A stretch of 14,092 nt of DNA from DASXKD01 sp963734725 (GTDB lineage Bacteria > Actinomycetota > Actinomycetes > Streptosporangiales > Streptosporangiaceae). The position numbers and the translations under genes are program-made. How positions within the stretch are numbered: position 1 is the first letter of the stretch; the number at the start of each line of letters is the position of its first letter. The stretch lies in NCBI GenBank assembly GCA_963734725.1, contig CAVTIX010000030.1, positions 1 through 14,092 on the forward strand. The letters are read 5' to 3'. This document shows positions 13,874-14,092 of the stretch, piece after piece. The notes below the pieces were generated by a model. It was not told the DNA's origin. It saw only the letters and a program-made list of their open reading frames with translations, and made no database searches.

Positions 13874-14092
13874 TGATCGTGGTACTGGCCGGAGTCGCCG
13901 GCAGCGGCAAGACGGCCGTCGGCATGGCGCTGTCGGCCCGGCTGGGCTGGGCGTTCGAAGACACCGATGCACTGCACTCGCCCGCCGACATCGCCAAGAT
14001 GCATTCCGGGATACCGCTCACCGACGCCGATCGCTGGCCATGGCTGGAGACGGTCGCGGCCTGGCTCGATGCGCGGATCGCCGCCAGCCGCC
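13870..14092 (+). CDS. gntK: Gluconokinase, 5' part only
   Basis: The first 74 codons of a small P-loop gluconokinase that phosphorylates D-gluconate to 6-phosphogluconate; the window ends inside the gene. The Walker A motif GVAGSGKT spans residues 8-15. The family signatures EDTDALHSPADIAKMHSGIPLTD and DRWPWLE, which shape the gluconate site, follow in order. Two adjacent ATG codons (13870 and 13873) are possible starts. The first overlaps the TGA of the regulator gene as ATGA, so translation is probably coupled and no strong Shine-Dalgarno is present. The direct link to the SufR-like gene suggests the two are co-transcribed. Confidence 0.9.
   Translation, partial: MMIVVLAGVAGSGKTAVGMALSARLGWAFEDTDALHSPADIAKMHSGIPLTDADRWPWLETVAAWLDARIAASR

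Noticed and set aside
1..14092. CRISPR array, tRNA, rRNA or insertion sequence
   Set aside because: No regularly spaced repeats, no cloverleaf or rRNA-like segment, and no transposase motif were seen on either strand.

Overview
The window is very G+C-rich DNA with strong G/C preference at third codon positions, purine-rich Shine-Dalgarno sites, many ATGA/GTGA stop-start overlaps and several likely leaderless starts. Together with the protein families present (PaaX-like and FCD-type GntR regulators, a DUF2231-Rieske protein, a GH65 phosphorylase paired with beta-phosphoglucomutase) this points to a soil-type actinomycete chromosome. The genus cannot be fixed from the sequence. I see no rRNA, tRNA, CRISPR array, transposase or phage gene.

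Left part (1-4701): a small conserved hypothetical protein on the minus strand; a Fis-type regulator that has lost its N-terminal half and carries a one-base frameshift; a five-helix membrane protein with a Met-rich linker and a His/Cys-rich outer domain of unknown function; a 328-base intergenic stretch dense in inverted repeats; and a secreted sedolisin (S53) protease with an unusually short pro-region and a C-terminal Ig-like domain.

Middle part (4845-7272): a two-gene iron-sulfur operon, a DUF2231 membrane-Rieske fusion (broken by one base) overlapping a Rieske ferredoxin. It is followed on the minus strand by a decayed GntR/FCD regulator plus alpha/beta-hydrolase pair that carries truncations, a frameshift and a nonsense codon.

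Sugar part (7273-10840, minus strand): a VOC protein, then beta-phosphoglucomutase and a GH65 disaccharide phosphorylase with overlapping stop and start. The phosphorylase would split an alpha-linked disaccharide with phosphate into beta-glucose 1-phosphate, and the mutase would turn that into glucose 6-phosphate. A PaaX-family regulator (one-base frameshift) is transcribed away from VOC.

Right part (10997-14092): the PaaX gene, a small single-pass membrane protein on the minus strand, then folE (GTP cyclohydrolase I) behind a promoter overlapped by a 28-base imperfect palindrome, a Cys-rich SufR-like HTH regulator, and a gluconokinase cut by the window end. These last three run close together on the plus strand.

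Four reading frames are interrupted by single-base indels in short G/C runs. Either the assembly has homopolymer errors or several genes have genuinely decayed; the GntR/hydrolase pair looks truly decayed because it also has truncations and an in-frame stop. No obviously new multi-gene system stands out. The most interesting non-coding signals are the folE operator, the alternative hairpins before the sedolisin gene, and a hairpin overlapping the ribosome binding site at 12350.
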